Made by a program: the position numbers and the translations under genes. From Tolypocladium sp. Sup5 PDA-1 (lineage: Eukaryota; Ascomycota; Sordariomycetes; Hypocreales; Ophiocordycipitaceae), in the NCBI GenBank assembly GCA_000750105.3, contig JPHH03000006.1, positions 806,001-870,000 of the forward strand: DNA of 64,000 nt, read 5' to 3'. The notes under the pieces were generated by a model. It was not told the origin of the DNA and made no database searches. It saw only the letters and a list, made by a program, of their open reading frames with translations. Shown here in pieces: positions 43,717-56,557 of this stretch (its first letter is position 1; each line of letters opens with the position of its first letter).

Positions 43717-46700
43717 GAGGTCGGCGACACGGCCGGCGCTCTTGGTCTCCCCTTGCTGCCCAGCAATTGCTTGCTCACAGTTAGCTAGCATCCCGGCCTG
43801 TTGCGCCGGCGCCGTGGATATGAAGCACTACCAAGTTCAGGCACATTGAACTGCTTTGATCAAGATCGAGATTCCAGGTCGGATATGGCTTGCTGCAAGT
43901 GGCCATCTTATGGAAAGTGCATGAAAGGTGCGTCATCCAGATTTGCCCCGCCCTTCGTAACTCACAGCTCGAAACTGTCAGATCGTTCGTGCGCGAATCA
44001 CTAGATGGTTGCGGCACTTCGACAACTTCCATCTTGTTCCTCGCACCTTCGTCGCAACTCCTGCAAAGGGGGAAATTGAGAAATGATCCTCAACATGGCG
44101 AATCCAGGCCAACGGTCTCCGGGAGATGTCGCTGTCCCATTTCGGGGACTGTCGTGCTGCAGCTTCGGCGTTCCGGGTTCCACAGGTCTCCTCCGACAGA
44201 CAGCAATTCGAGCGCCTCCAAGGCATCACTTCGGCCACGCCTCCGTCCGCTGTTTCCGGCATCTTACTAGTCTCTATTGAACATTTCGAAAAACTGGGCT
44301 GATGAGGGGGAAGGATTGTCTGTAAACATGTGTCCCCGGTTCTTCTTCGCCGCAGCCGCATCAGTGGATAATGGGACGATTGACGTGGCTTGCCTGGGCT
44401 GATTCTGGCTGCCAGCTGAAGGGAGCTCGTGGACGTACAAGTGGCTCCGCGCCACTTGGACGGAAGACAGTGCCGCAATCGCGGTCGCTCATGGAGTCAT
44501 GGACATCCAACGCCAACGAAGGCGTGAAACCCATATGCACTGTCCAGGATAGGCCTTACTGTCCGTAAACGGGAGTTTTCGTCTTTCGGGCATTCCTCCG
44601 CAGAAGCACACGAGCAGCCGAGATAAGGATAGCGCCGTAGGATGGACCGCATGCCAAGGGCTCTGCGAACCACCACGATGATGCAGCGGCAAGGCGTTTT
44701 GTTGTGCACGTCAAAGGCAGCTTTCGCTTCTCCGTATTGTGGGTAAATGGCCCACCGTCTGTCAATGGGCCTCTCAGGCATGGGCCTGCAGCTGCGTTGC
44801 ACGTCTTCGTCGGCAAATCGTGGGCTGTCTCCATTCATGTTGACCATGGGTGGGGGAAAGAAGGGTCGTCTGAAAAGGTCGAGTCCTTCAGAGAGCGCAA
44901 ATGAAGTGCCACCACAATCGGACGTGGAGGAAGCGGCAGCTGATTCTCAAGCTCCAGACGGCTTGTGGAGGGTCCTTCGGGATCTTCTTCCTCATCGACT
45001 GACGACGGATGCAGGTTGATACGCTAGCGACGACCCCATAGCTCTAAAAGTCAGCAAGCAAGGTACTGGGGTCTTCCAAACCAAGAGACATTGCCGAAAC
45101 TGTCGACCTGCGTCGCGCTGGCCAATGCATGACCCCAGCAGACAACGAGGACACCAGTGGCTGTCCTCGAACAGACATGCCTGGTGCTGATGCTATCAGA
45201 GATCCCATCGCATTGCCAGCGGATCGTCAAGATGCGTCAAGTAGCATTGTGATCTGCCAAGGAGGGTCTGGGCCGCGGGTGCAGATGTATCTCCAAAGTC
45301 TAATCCCCGCGGCTGACTTTTCTGTTTCAGCCGAGAGGGAGAGAATGTATTGCGAGCTCCGGCATTCGTCGACGTCGACACGGCGGCTGTCTCGTGGTCC
45401 GATGGGTTCGTGTGTGGGCAGCGAGAAACGCGGAGACGACGGGTCGGCCCTGCGGGATTCACTACTCTGCGTCGGCGTGTGAAGCTGCGAGCCATGAGAC
45501 AAGCAGCGGCTGGTCACGCGGGTGGCTAGTGTCGAGACGTGAGCGTGGCAAAGGCCCAGATCCAGATCCGGGATGAGAGCTCAGAAGTGCACGAAACTCC
45601 GTATAGAAGTAGGCCGGGCAGCTTGAGACATTTTCGGTCGAGGCGGCATGCCTTGTCCGTTGGCAGTGATGTTTGTTAGCAGGACATGCGGACGTACTCC
45701 GTACGAGTACCTCCGTGCATTCGAGGGCGGCTTGTCTATTGGTCCCATGGCCCAAAGTAACTCATAGCGCCACCCGAGGCGCGAGAGCCCGTTGGAGACT
45801 TCGGTTGGCGGATCAGAGTGGGATGTGGGCAGTTGCCCCGGGCAGGGCCGCCTGAGAAGCGGCCCGCTGATGGACACGGTAGCCGCGGCTCCTCATTGTT
45901 AGCAGCCAGGCGATGTGGGCGTTCGGGCAATTATGAACGACCGTCGCAGATAAACAAGATGACGGAGAGAATGGACGCGCGATCAGGGAGCATCGTGGTC
46001 GCGAGACGGAGAGGAGCATGTTAGTCCCGCGCGAGGCGTTCCAATGCCCGGGCAGGTGCGGCGGATGGATGCCTACGGAGTACGGACTACTGATGGCATG
46101 CGCCGTCGAGGAAGGCGCTCATGGGAGTCGGGACGGAAGCATCTACGAGGCCAGGTGTCGCGTCGAGACAAACTCGGCTCAAACAAACCACCAACAACCT
46201 GGGATAGACACCTAGCCGGAAAGCCAGAGCCTGCCGCAACAAAGACCTTCAGACTGCTCCTTCGCCCGCAGGGCCATCACGGTATCGCCGTACGAGATCT
46301 CCGAACTCCGAAGTACATGCGGAAGCGAACCTCGCAAGGTACATACTGCTACTCCGTACGCACTGCACAACACGCCTCGAGAAGCAGACGCCTACAGGGT
46401 CCATGGGCTGCATTAGCTGCTGCCGGCTATGCCTATCCAAGGCGCAGGTCCATTGTCGGCCACGCCAATGTCCGTCAGAGCCGTGCATTTGAAGTTTTTG
46501 AACCCAGAAGACACGCAACGAGTCCGTTCAAGACCTGGACAAAGACCTGAAACCGGCCATTACGAGTAGTGGCAGCCGACGCCAACTGCGCCCGTACAGG
46601 AAACAACAACGAGCGTGGCAAGTCTGGGCGGGACGTGGCCATGGAGTTCCAGGGATGGGCAGATGCACTACAACTCCACCTCAAACCAACACGCACATGC

Positions 46701-49061
46701 CGCCGTCCACGATCTGCGCCTCTGCCCGTCACTCACCCGCGATCCAGTCAATCCCTCGCAGGACGCCCGCTCACCTTGACCCTGTTCGAGCACGCCAACA
46801 AACAGGGCCTCCCCCCACCGATGCCCTAGCCCTGCGAATGCGGCAGGTCGTCGGGGCGCTGGCGTTGGCAATCAGTGTGGCTTATGGCGTTGGCTTCTCT
46901 TCTGGTCTGGCCTTCTGGTGACCTTCTCTGCGAAGCCAACATGGCCCATGGGCCTGCTCGGCCCCATGCCACGCCGTATCATGCAGCACATGCCATGCCC
47001 TTGCCCATGCCTTTGCGCATAGGTATCAAGGGGAGGCTGGTGGGAAGGGGACCACGATGATGGATGCATGGCCAGTACCTGCATGCGATAGCAATTGCTT
47101 GTTGCCTTCTCGGGTCTCTGGTTGGACAATTCGAGGTCATGTTTCCTCTTCTCTCAATGCCCATCCCTGGGACAAGCAAGCACTTGTCCCTCGGGTGCGC
47201 AATTGCGTCTTGCATGGGCCATTGGGTGCCTCGTGTATAACGAAAATTTTCCTCTCTACGTCCTTGTCTCTGCAGGAGCGTTACCATTCGACTTATCGCT
47301 CGCCCGGCAGCCAAACGAGCACACAAAAGCCGGCCGGCTACGAGTGGGAAGGCATGGGATGCGAGCTCCTCACAGGCTCGAGGCGACCCATCGAAAATGG
47401 CCCGCCCCAGAATCAACCCGTGCCTCTGACGCCACCGGACTTGCCATGGCGCCGGTCCCAGCCGCTGGCTGTTATGGCGATGCCTGCTATGTCGACTAGC
47501 ATTGGGACAGTGAATTTACTCGTACTAGCGACTGGACTCGTTGGAGACATGTCCATAATTATGGAGAGCGAGGTACTCCTGCCTTTGTCTGCCTTTACAC
47601 ACGGGCGTTGGCGAGGGGCGAGGCGCTGTTGGTGAATGGCACACCCCGACCTCGACGCTCACATGCCATGCCATGCCATGGACTCCAGCCCATCCCTCCC
47701 CGTTTTGCCCCAAATCTTTAGAGCGCCACCAGCGTCGACGTCCAGCAGACACGATGTTCAGGCGAGGTGCTCATCAACAAAGGCGGCTCGGCCACAGCCA
47801 GTAAGGGACGGCGGAGACAGCTCCGTCGACGGTCCAGGAGCTGGCGCGGGCCTTGGAGCCGCGGTACCAACGCACTTGCGCCCGTCGCAATACCGTGCGG
47901 TAGCCAGTCCCGGCCGAGTATCGCGATTGCGCACATTGAGATGGGCGTTCCACAACGACAAGGCCAGCCAGCGGTCGAGCCGGGGCCCTTGGCTCGCCCC
48001 CAAGTTGCTACTATCAGCACAGCCGCCGGCCACTGACGAGTTGCAACGCGCTCTAGCCCGTAGTCCGTAGACTCTTCCGCAAGCTGATATCCTCTGGCTC
48101 GTCGACGCAGCCAGAGTGGCATCAGTAGTCGGCAGTAGTAGGCTGTAGGGCCACGGTACTAGGGCGCCTCCAATCCGAGATGCATCATCCATCCACGCAC
48201 CTGGCCCCCTGCCATGCCTCGCGCCCATCCTCTTCACAACGACACGCCCCCTCCTCCAGCCGCGAGACCCCCGTCCTGTCCCCACCTGCACACCTCGAGC
48301 GCTTCCCTGTCCTTGAACACCCCGGTCGGAGCTGTCTGCCCCATTGTCTGGACACCACCCACGCCAGATCAGTGCTCCAACTACACATGCACCTACTGCT
48401 GTCCGTACTTCGTACATGAACATTGCACACATGGAGTCGCCTTCAATGGACCCTCCGTTCTCCATGTCCATGCATGACATGGTTATTCGGAGGCACAAAC
48501 GACGGCGCCGGCCCGCGACACCTCTCTCTCCGTCGTATATATCCTAGACCCTTCCCCAAACCTCTCACCTCGCCTATTCATCGTCACGACAGCACAGAGC
48601 AGGTCGCCTTCGGTCTCTCTTGTATCCTACTTCACATCCCGCGCGGGTCGGGTGTGTCGCGTCTCTCGTTGCTCCCTCCCTCTGCACCCCATCCCTTCCG
48701 TGCACTCGGCCTCTGCCCTCGGCGGCACTCGACGAGGCCACCTCGGGTTTTCGGTCTTCTGGCGTCTTGGGGGTTTAATTAATTGGCTTATTCTGTACAG
48801 CCGAGCGCTCGCGGGAAGCGTCGCGCCTTGTCGTCTTCGTGCCCTCTTGTTGATTCGCGGACGAGCCGCGGTACCCTGGCCTCGTCCGACTACCGGCCTC
48901 ATAAGGAACACTCTTCGTGAGGCAGCTCTGTTCGAGGGAGACGTCAGCCAGCGGGTCCCCGGACGATTCATGGGGCTTCTGCTCTTGCCTTGAGCGGTTC
49001 TGTTCACGCCTAGTCTCGCTTGCGTGCGGTGAACTTGGGTGCGTTGAAAAACACGGGTATC

Positions 49062-49068
49062 TATAAAA
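49062..49068 (+). promoter_or_regulatory. TATA box of the GT2 gene
   Basis: TATAAAA in the context GTATCTATAAAAGGCAGAG, 168 bp upstream of the ATG at 49236. It is a near-consensus box, the clearest in the window, and suggests a strongly regulated or highly expressed promoter. Confidence 0.65.
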
Positions 49069-49235
49069 GGCAGAGCTGGGTTTCTTCTGCCCTTGCCCGG
49101 TTTTGTTCTTTTTATTGCACGCCTGCATGAATCAATATCTGGTTCAACTACCCAAAACGTACCCGAGGGCACCTCGTCCCGAGATTCTCGTGCTTCGACC
49201 GCTTCACCATCGCCGGCCGACATCAACGAGGCACA

Positions 49236-50967
49236 ATGGTCGACTTCGTCGAAGGACTGGCTGCCGTCATGGACGGGATGGCTGGGCACCTGACACCATC
49301 GCTTGACTTCTGGTACTCGACGACGTTCTGGGTCTACGTCTTTTGGGGCCTCTGGTGAGCTCCCCAAACCCTTCCTCGGACACAATGGGCAATGCTAATC
49401 GTGATGCTTCAGGGTGCATCGTTACTTTCGCCTGATGGTCCACTGCGTCAGCCACTGGGCTTACAAGTCGAAGCCCATTCCCGCCAAGCCAACGTTCACC
49501 CATGAGGACGTGACCGTGGTCATTCCTACCATTCATAATGTGTTTGAGGAGCTACGGCCGTCTCTGGAGAGCATCCTGGCTTGCGAACCTGCGGCGCTGA
49601 TTCTTGTCACGACTCATGACAGGCGCAAGGGCCTCGAGCTTCTGGCAGAGTCCCTCCCGCACCCCAACGTCAGAGTCCTCAGCACGCCCATCGCCAACAA
49701 GAGACTTCAGGTCTGCGAGGCACTGCCCAATGTCAAGACAGCCATCACCGTCATGGCCGACGACGACGTGACCTGGCCGTCGACAATGCTGCCCTGGATC
49801 CTTGCCCCCTTTGAAGACCCCAAGATCGGAGGCGTCGGCACCTGCCAGAGGGTCAGGCGCGAGTGGACCGGGTCCTGGGCGACTCGGGCTTGGAACTGGC
49901 TTGGAGCCGCTTACATCGAGCGCCGAAACTTTGAGATCTCGGCTACTCACAACATCGACGGCGGCACCTCGTGCATGTCGGGCCGCACCGGCGCCTACAG
50001 GTCAGAGATTCTGTCGAGTCATGACTTCCTCCACGGCTTTAGGAATGAAAAGTGGCGGAAGTGGATTCTCAACGCAGATGACGACAACTTTGTCACCCGC
50101 TGGCTAGTTAGCCACCAGTGGAAGACCTGGATCCAGTACAACCCGGAGTGCGAGCTCGAGACGACTTTGGAGAACGGCCACAAGTTTCTCTACCAGTGCT
50201 CTCGCTGGGCCCGCAGCAACTGGAGGAGCAACTGGACCAGCCTTGTGCGAGAGAGACACGTGTGGACGTAAGTGAAGCTTTTTCCGACTCTGCTGCTGGT
50301 GGAACGGCCATGCTAATCAACATGTGTACAGGCAGCAAATGTGGTGCACTTACGCGCTGCATATCGCAACCTTTACCTCTCTTGCTTTTGCAATCGACCC
50401 CTTGCTGCTCGCCTCGTGCTGGTGGGCCACTGGCGACTGGGAGATGCAAAACCGCAAGTACGCATTTTGGGCCCAGTTCGTCTTCATGTTTGGCTTCACC
50501 AAGGTCGTGAAACTCATGGGGCTCTTCCTTCGCAACCCAAGCGACGTCATCTTGCTGCCGGTTTCCATCGTGTTCGGATATTTGCACGGCCTCATCAAAC
50601 TATACGCTCTCTGCACTCTTAACATGGTATGTTGTCCCTTCCAAGCTATTATCCGGTTCTATCAAGGCGCTAATCATGACCGATGCAGACATCGTGGGGC
50701 AGCCGCGAGGATGGTGATGCCAATGACGAGCAGCGACTCGCACCCGCTCCCGAACCCTCCATTGTGCTGAAGACGCCGCCTGGCAATGGTTCGCTGATCC
50801 GCTACAACGTCCGCCAGAAAGGGCGGCAGGCGTTTGGTCGGAACAGCGACGAGGGAGCGTGGGAGAAGCAGGAGTACGCCACGTACGATTCGAGCACTTC
50901 ATACATGCCCGTCCGTGTGGCCGTGCCCATGCTTCTCGACCTTTCGGAGAAGGCGTCTCCGAAATAG
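49236..50967 (+). CDS. Family 2 glycosyltransferase, membrane polysaccharide synthase (fungal GT2, hyaluronan-synthase-like)
   Basis: Processive inverting glycosyltransferase at the plasma membrane. Fungal orthologues (GT2 of Zymoseptoria and Fusarium) are known to be needed for hyphal extension; the polymer made is unsettled. Exons 49236-49354, 49413-50267, 50332-50626 and 50689-50967 have introns of 58, 64 and 62 nt and give 515 aa. An N-terminal hydrophobic helix (FWYSTTFWVYVFWGLW) precedes the catalytic domain: VVIPTIHN (about 75), substrate-binding MADDDVTW (about 154-161), TSCMSGRTGAYR (225-236), ADDDNFVTRW (261-270) and the QxxRW-type motif QCSRW (301-305). Several C-terminal membrane helices follow, then a soluble tail. 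All catalytic motifs are present. The gene stands alone, with more than 10 kb empty upstream and 5.6 kb downstream. Confidence 0.93.
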
Positions 50968-52043
50968 ACAGAGGTCTATTGACACCTGCAACAGCAACTT
51001 AATCGACAGACTCGCGAACGGGGGGCGGCCTTTTGTTTTCCAGCATCGTCGGCATTGTGTTGCGCCGGGAGCAGAGGCAACACAGAACTCTGCCCCGGGC
51101 TATCGTTGGGGCGGTGTTCGCTTTTGCCCATTCGGCCGGCGGCGTTTTTTGATTTTCGCTCAGTGGCAGCTTTCGCATGCATGATCATGTTGAGCGGCCT
51201 AGGAGCAACAACCCGGCCTGGTCTGGCTGGTGGGAAGGGGGGCTTTTTAGAGGGCCGGAAAAAGTTGTCTGCTTTTGCGATGGTATCACGACTGTGGGGA
51301 CAGGCTTTGCGGTAATGTGATGGAACGTTGGCACGCGTGGGAACACCTCTTTCACCTCTGTCTGGGATGCATTTTCTTCTTGCTGCCGTGGGCTCTCTCA
51401 CGGGCGACGTCGGGGTTTCCGAGTCGGCACCTCCACCTCGATGGCAGCGCAACTTGGACGGTGCGAGACCCGGAGAGTATCAGGTCAGGTCTGCGGTGGG
51501 ACGGCGTATCGGGCTGGACAAAATGCAGGTTGGGTTGGCCGGGGAGGTGGTGTGGACTGATGATGTCCTGTCGCCTTACAAAAGGGATGACAGGTCTCGC
51601 TGCCCGGGCCTGGCTGCGCTGGTCACTGCATGTACTCTGTACAAGCCTTAACGTTAATAGCGGGCAAGTATATCCGTAGATCCAGACAATCGGACTGACG
51701 TGCCTACTCGTACTCGTACACGAAAATTGTGGCTGTGATATGGCCCAGGAATGAGGTGACATCCATGGATTGTGTGGTGGGCCGGGCCAATGGTGCGCTG
51801 CAGGTGCAGATCTCGATGCTGCGCATGCGTTGCACGACAGCCGCAGAGCATCGCCGAACAGGCCAAACGGCGTCGTGTCATGTACAATGACTCGGAAGAC
51901 GTTCGAAAAGACGTCATTGGCCTCTGCAGAGGCAGCGCGGTGATGCCATGCCGCGGGCGAGTCCCGCTGGGCGAGTCTGATATGCGAATGTCACCTCACT
52001 GTAGAGGACTAGAGCGGGCAGATCGGTGTAAGTCTCCGAGGTC

Positions 52044-52087
52044 CACACACGCAGACACACACGCAGACACACACGCAGACACACACG
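52044..52087. repeat. 12-bp minisatellite CACACACGCAGA, 3.7 copies
   Basis: Three perfect copies of CACACACGCAGA plus eight bases of a fourth. Confidence 0.9.
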
Positions 52088-52801
52088 ACGGCGACGTCGG
52101 GACTCCTGCGACATGTGCTTCTTGGGGGGTCAGCCTGGCCGCGCAGGGATGTCTTGGGGAAGACGGGGCCTGAATGGAGGACCGACATGCGTGGCGTCGC
52201 CTTGGACGAGATGCGCGAGGTGCGTGAGGGACCGGCTAATGTACGTATGTCGAGACAGGTGCATTACTGTACATATCGTCATCACTGCCCCCGACCGCAC
52301 CACGATCTTTACCCGGGGTTTTGTACATGCCCTCGGCCGTCTGTCATGCACACATTGCGCCCATCCATGCACATGTCGACGGACTTTGTTTTCGTCTGCA
52401 CGTCGGGGGAGGGAATACGCTGTCGCATGCGTCTCGCGGCGCGCATGAGGCCTCTCTCCCACTCACTTACACGCGGTTCCCCGGGCGCGAATCAACCACC
52501 TCGGCAGTTTTTTTTTGTTTTGATTCAGGCAGGGACTGGCTGGCCAGAAGCACTGGGGCGGCGACGGAGAGTTCAATAATTAATTGCCTTGGGGAGACGC
52601 AACGACTAGGCCGCTTCCTCTCGGGCTTGCAGGACAGCAGACGCAGGTCCAGGTTCAAGGTGTCTGGGTCTGGGCGTCCGAGGTAATAAACCATCAACGA
52701 ACAGGAGGTGGGGGAGTCTCCAGAGGGCCCTGGAGCGCAGAAGACAGAGCCAGGGCCAGGGCCAGGGCCGGGATGCCTTCATCCACGACGAGATGCACAC
52801 G

Positions 52802-52814
52802 CCCCCCCCCCCCC
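52802..52814. repeat. Poly-C run of 13
   Basis: Uninterrupted C13 followed by TTTCGCGCG. The true length may be uncertain because such runs are prone to sequencing error. Confidence 0.8.
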
Positions 52815-53662
52815 TTTCGCGCGTTGATGCGCCCATCCACCCATCCATCCACCCATTCCATGCCCATTCGCCGCCGCTGCATCTGCGTTCGATCCCCGGT
52901 CGGGTTGTTTTTCGCCAAGTTGCCCCTCGCCAACAGGTGTTGAGTTTCGTTGTCTTGTTTTACACATCGTGGCCTCACTGTGGGCCACGCCCCGTGCGTG
53001 CATCGCTGGGCACTCGTCGTCAGGGTATCTTGGTATTCACGGCTAGGTGTGAGCCTGGTAAGGGAGCTTGGGGAACTCCTGATACCTACGTACTCGTACA
53101 CAGGTATCCGTACGTACGGACGGCCAAGGGCATTCCCAAGGTGGCTCCGCACAAGGTGAGGAGCGTCGCCCAGGCCAAACGGACCCCAATCCAACGGGCT
53201 AACCACGCGTGCTGAGCCGTGCTGTTGCGGCTAGCCACATGGTGCTCTGGTCACTGGATTCGGGCCAATGCGTCGCCTCGATGCTCCGGCGATGAGCTGG
53301 GCTGAGCTGAGCCCGGACCGGCAACAGGAGGACGTGCCTCTTCTTCGTCGTCGTCTCTTCCCCTCCCCATCCGCTCCCGGCCTCACCTCGCCGTCCGCCG
53401 ATGGCGATGGAGACACAGGGACCACCGCGAGACGCGGCTCCGCATCCCAGTTCCCCTCCCCCCCTCCATCAGTAATCCATTGCCTGCGCGCCTGCAGCTG
53501 ACTAGCCTACGTCCGTGGGTACGTGAAATGAATGGCCTGCGGGACCAGGGGTCTCCATGGAGGCGAAGAGGTCACTACACGCAAAGGGCAAGACGGGTCG
53601 CACGAAATCGGCGCAAGAGCGCGAGCGGGTGGGTTTGGGAGGATCAGATCGACCGCACCCTA

Positions 53663-53690
53663 TCCGTACTCCGTAGTCCGTACGGAGTAC
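53663..53690. repeat. TCCGTA/TACGGA palindromic motif cluster
   Basis: TCCGTACTCCGTAG followed by TCCGTACGGAGTAC. The second half contains a perfect 14-bp palindrome, GTCCGTACGGAGTAC-like, centred on CGTACG. Confidence 0.75.
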
Positions 53691-54585
53691 ATGATTTGAT
53701 ATAATACTGCTCTGTACTATTACCACGACGCATCTCAGATCAGCAGCAGAACATACATACCGTATGTACATCCGGAGGGGGGCGTGGTTTGAGCGAATTC
53801 CTCCATCCATGGCTCGCTGCCTTTACATCAGTCCCTCGAACAACCAAAGGCCACTTTGGATACGACGCAGCGCAGTTGAAGCGAAAATACAGGAAGATTT
53901 TTAAGAACCGGTGCAGGGTTTCTTGCTTGCTTGCTGCGGCCGCTTGCAGCGAGAGCCCGTCCGTACATACGAGTAGTCCGTACTCGTAAGTGCCTCAGGT
54001 AAACTGACACGCACTCGACAATGCCTTGGTTGCGAGATAAGAGGTTCCACACACCAACTGGCGACTTGGACACTGTCGTGCTTGCTTCCCTGCGCGCTGC
54101 TAATCGGACCCTGGGCGTTGGCCCGCGCATGGGCGCCGCTGGGGACGTGCGGGAGTGTCGGGACGAAGCGCAAAAGCAAAACATTGGACCCGAGGACCAA
54201 CGATCAACCATCTCGTGTCAGCAACGAATCCGGGGACTAGCAAAAACCTGGGGTGTGTATGTGTGGGATCACTCATCACTGGCATGGCGTGGGACGGACA
54301 CGCGACTGTGAAGGCCGCAACGGCCAACGGCAAAAGAAAGCATAAATTAATCAAGAGGGTGGTGAGGCAAAGAGCGACGATGCGTCGAGCTCTCGTCACC
54401 TCGTGGCATTGGATGCGGCACGGTTTGATGACCAACTGCAGCTCTCCATGGCACGCACAAAGCACTCACTCGCAGCACCCCTGGTTGGAGAAACCCAAGT
54501 TACCTGGGCCGATGTCCTTGCAGCCGCAGTGGGGATCTGTTGATGAACGAACGGGTGAGCTTCTGGCCGAGAACAACCAAGGAAG

Positions 54586-54616
54586 TATCCGTACGGACTA
54601 TCCGTACTCCGTACTT
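54586..54616. repeat. TCCGTA/TACGGA palindromic motif cluster
   Basis: Reads TATCCGTACGGACTATCC followed by GTACTCCGTACTTC: four TCCGTA/TACGGA units in 31 bp. Confidence 0.75.
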
Positions 54617-55159
54617 CATCGGCCTACGCCAACAGCGCAAGGTAACAAAGAAAGATTGCTGCAGCTGCAAGGATGAGGCATTGAGACGTGTCATTGGCAG
54701 ACGTACGGGCTCTGGCTCCGGAAATGGAGGCTGCATTTGCTTCCCTCTCCATCTTTTTTCCTTCCCTGTCGCGTCTCGGCAGCTGCAACAGGAGATCCAT
54801 ACCGACGTGAAGACGTCGTCATTGGCAGGCGGCAGGCGAAAGGATTTCTCTTGTCAAGTTGTCAGGCTGTCAGGCTGTCATTTCTCCGGAAGCGCTCCAC
54901 CGTGCATCACATCGGCCGCCCGGCTGCGTGTGGGCCTTTCGATTTGGGAAGAAGCACGGCCCTCACCGGGAATGCGTTGCGCGTGTGTGGCCAGGTGAGG
55001 GAGGTGAGGCCGTCCGAGGCCCCGTGTCGTCGTCAGGTAGCCCGAGGGAGACGGCGATGGCGTTTGCCTTTGACTCCGGCTCTGGCGACTGGGTTTAGAC
55101 AACCTCCCCAAGCTCCCGTCCACTGGAGCCACGACAGCCGCCGCAGGCGCTGTTGACTC

Positions 55160-55205
55160 TACTCGTACTCGTACGGACTACTCCGTAGGTACGGTACGGA
55201 CTATT
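55160..55205. repeat. TCCGTA/TACGGA and CTCGTA palindromic motif cluster
   Basis: Consecutive CTCGTACTCGTACGGACTAC, then TCCGTAGGTACGGTACGGAC. It is among the longest motif clusters in the window. Confidence 0.75.
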
Positions 55206-56557
55206 CGAGACCTGCTGGAGATCCATTTCTTTGGGTAACATCCGCTAGGGCTCCTTTTAACCACATTATCCAAGATGCCGCCGAGCGCCGCCGGCAGCCA
55301 GGCGGCCGAGGCGCAAAGAAGCACGACTCCCGCTTCCTGGCTGCGTGCGGAGAAGTAATATGATGACCAGCAAGCCATCATACGCCAGTAAGCCATATGT
55401 GCTTCTGGTACGTGACGTATCTCATGTCGGCGTCCTGCGCGGCGCTGAATCGCAACAAGGAGCTCGCCTAAGACGAATTAATTAATACCTCGTACATACT
55501 GTACATGCCGCCGGCTGCGAAATGCACCGTAGATCCGCCACCGCTCATCCTTCCGTTCTAGAAGCCCCGGCGCGGCATCAGATAGTCCAGCACCGCCGCG
55601 AAAAGGCATGATGCTGTGTCGACGTGGGCCATGACGCAAGGATTCCCATTGCAGCAACGGGCCAGCAGCAGGCGCGTCCCCGCCGACGTGCGTTGACAGG
55701 CAGGCAGAGTACTCGGCTGTCAGTTGTGAGAATCGGGCCATCGCCGCGAGAGGGTGTGCACGGCGATGGAGCTGTAGGTCCTTGGAAGCCGCCGGGCGGG
55801 CGCGCTCATCGGCGCAGAGGCGGACCGCACGATAATAATGTGGGGGAGAAGGGTGTTGCACCGCAGCAAATGCCTATTCGACTCTTCGTATGTATATACC
55901 ACTCCCGTGGTGGAGGAGGCGTACGATGGAAGTACGGGGTATGTACCCGTAACCGTAACCAGGGCTCCGGGCGTTCTGGATCGTCTGCCCGCTCGCCCGC
56001 TCACATGCCAAAATGCGAGCAGTCGCAAAACCAGCGTCGTCATGGCATATGCAGCGGCCGGAATTGGAAGCCGCGCGTGCGTGCGTGGTGCGCTCTCCAA
56101 CAGAATGTGAGTCGAGCGGGCGAGCGAGCGAGCGCGGATGGGCTTGGGTTGGGTTGGCTGGAGAATGCTTGCCGTGGACTCAACTTACTATTGCCTAGGT
56201 GCATCATTGCATGGCTGATGATGAGACATGTGTGGCTGCCATGCTGAGAGTGTCTCAGTTCGGCTGGCGACCCGTGACGATTGCAGGGTAACATCCACAG
56301 ATGGATGGATGGCGGCTGAATCATGGTTCTGAGATGCTTATACAGCCGCGGCCTGGTTGGACGGGCGCATGCGGAGAAGCAGCCAGCCTTGGAAACGTAG
56401 GACAGCAGCTGGATGAGAGTCGAAATATTGTTGACGTAGGCTTCAGCCCCCAACGGTCAACCAGAGAAGCCAGGAAGAACCGAACCGCGCGAAGTAAGAG
56501 AAGCCGTTTCATAATCATCATCATAGCCTAGTTCGACACAGAAACCATCGACAACAG

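Larger units (their letters stand above)
38829..49235. other. Long gene-poor region (10.4 kb)
   Basis: I found no protein gene I can support. Frames up to about 245 aa occur on both strands (for example 47758-48498 minus, 47057-47635 plus), but they overlap one another, have skewed Arg/Gly/Cys-rich composition and match no family. The stretch holds a four-copy 16-bp tandem repeat (42136-42199), a weak LINE-like trace (42950-43200), several TCCGTA/TACGGA clusters, and just before its right end a TATA box for the GT2 gene. Part of it may be long promoter sequence or non-coding RNA. Confidence 0.4.
50968..56557. other. Gene-poor region (5.6 kb)
   Basis: No supported gene. Overlapping frames up to about 205 aa on both strands show no family resemblance. 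Simple repeats occur at 52044-52087 and 52802-52814. The densest TCCGTA/TACGGA clusters of the window lie at 53089-53121, 53663-53690, 53959-53988, 54586-54616 and 55160-55205. Confidence 0.4.

Noticed and set aside
47758..48498. Minus-strand frame of 246 aa
   Set aside because: Arg/Gly/Ser-rich composition typical of GC-rich chance frames. Competing frames overlap it on both strands and no motif is visible.
48627..49385. Minus-strand frame of 252 aa over the GT2 promoter and first exon
   Set aside because: It is antisense to the TATA box, leader and exon 1 of the clearly real GT2 gene and shows no family features.
55624..56247. Plus-strand frame of 207 aa
   Set aside because: Overlapped by several other frames. 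It has skewed composition, no recognisable domain, and runs through palindromic and simple-sequence stretches.
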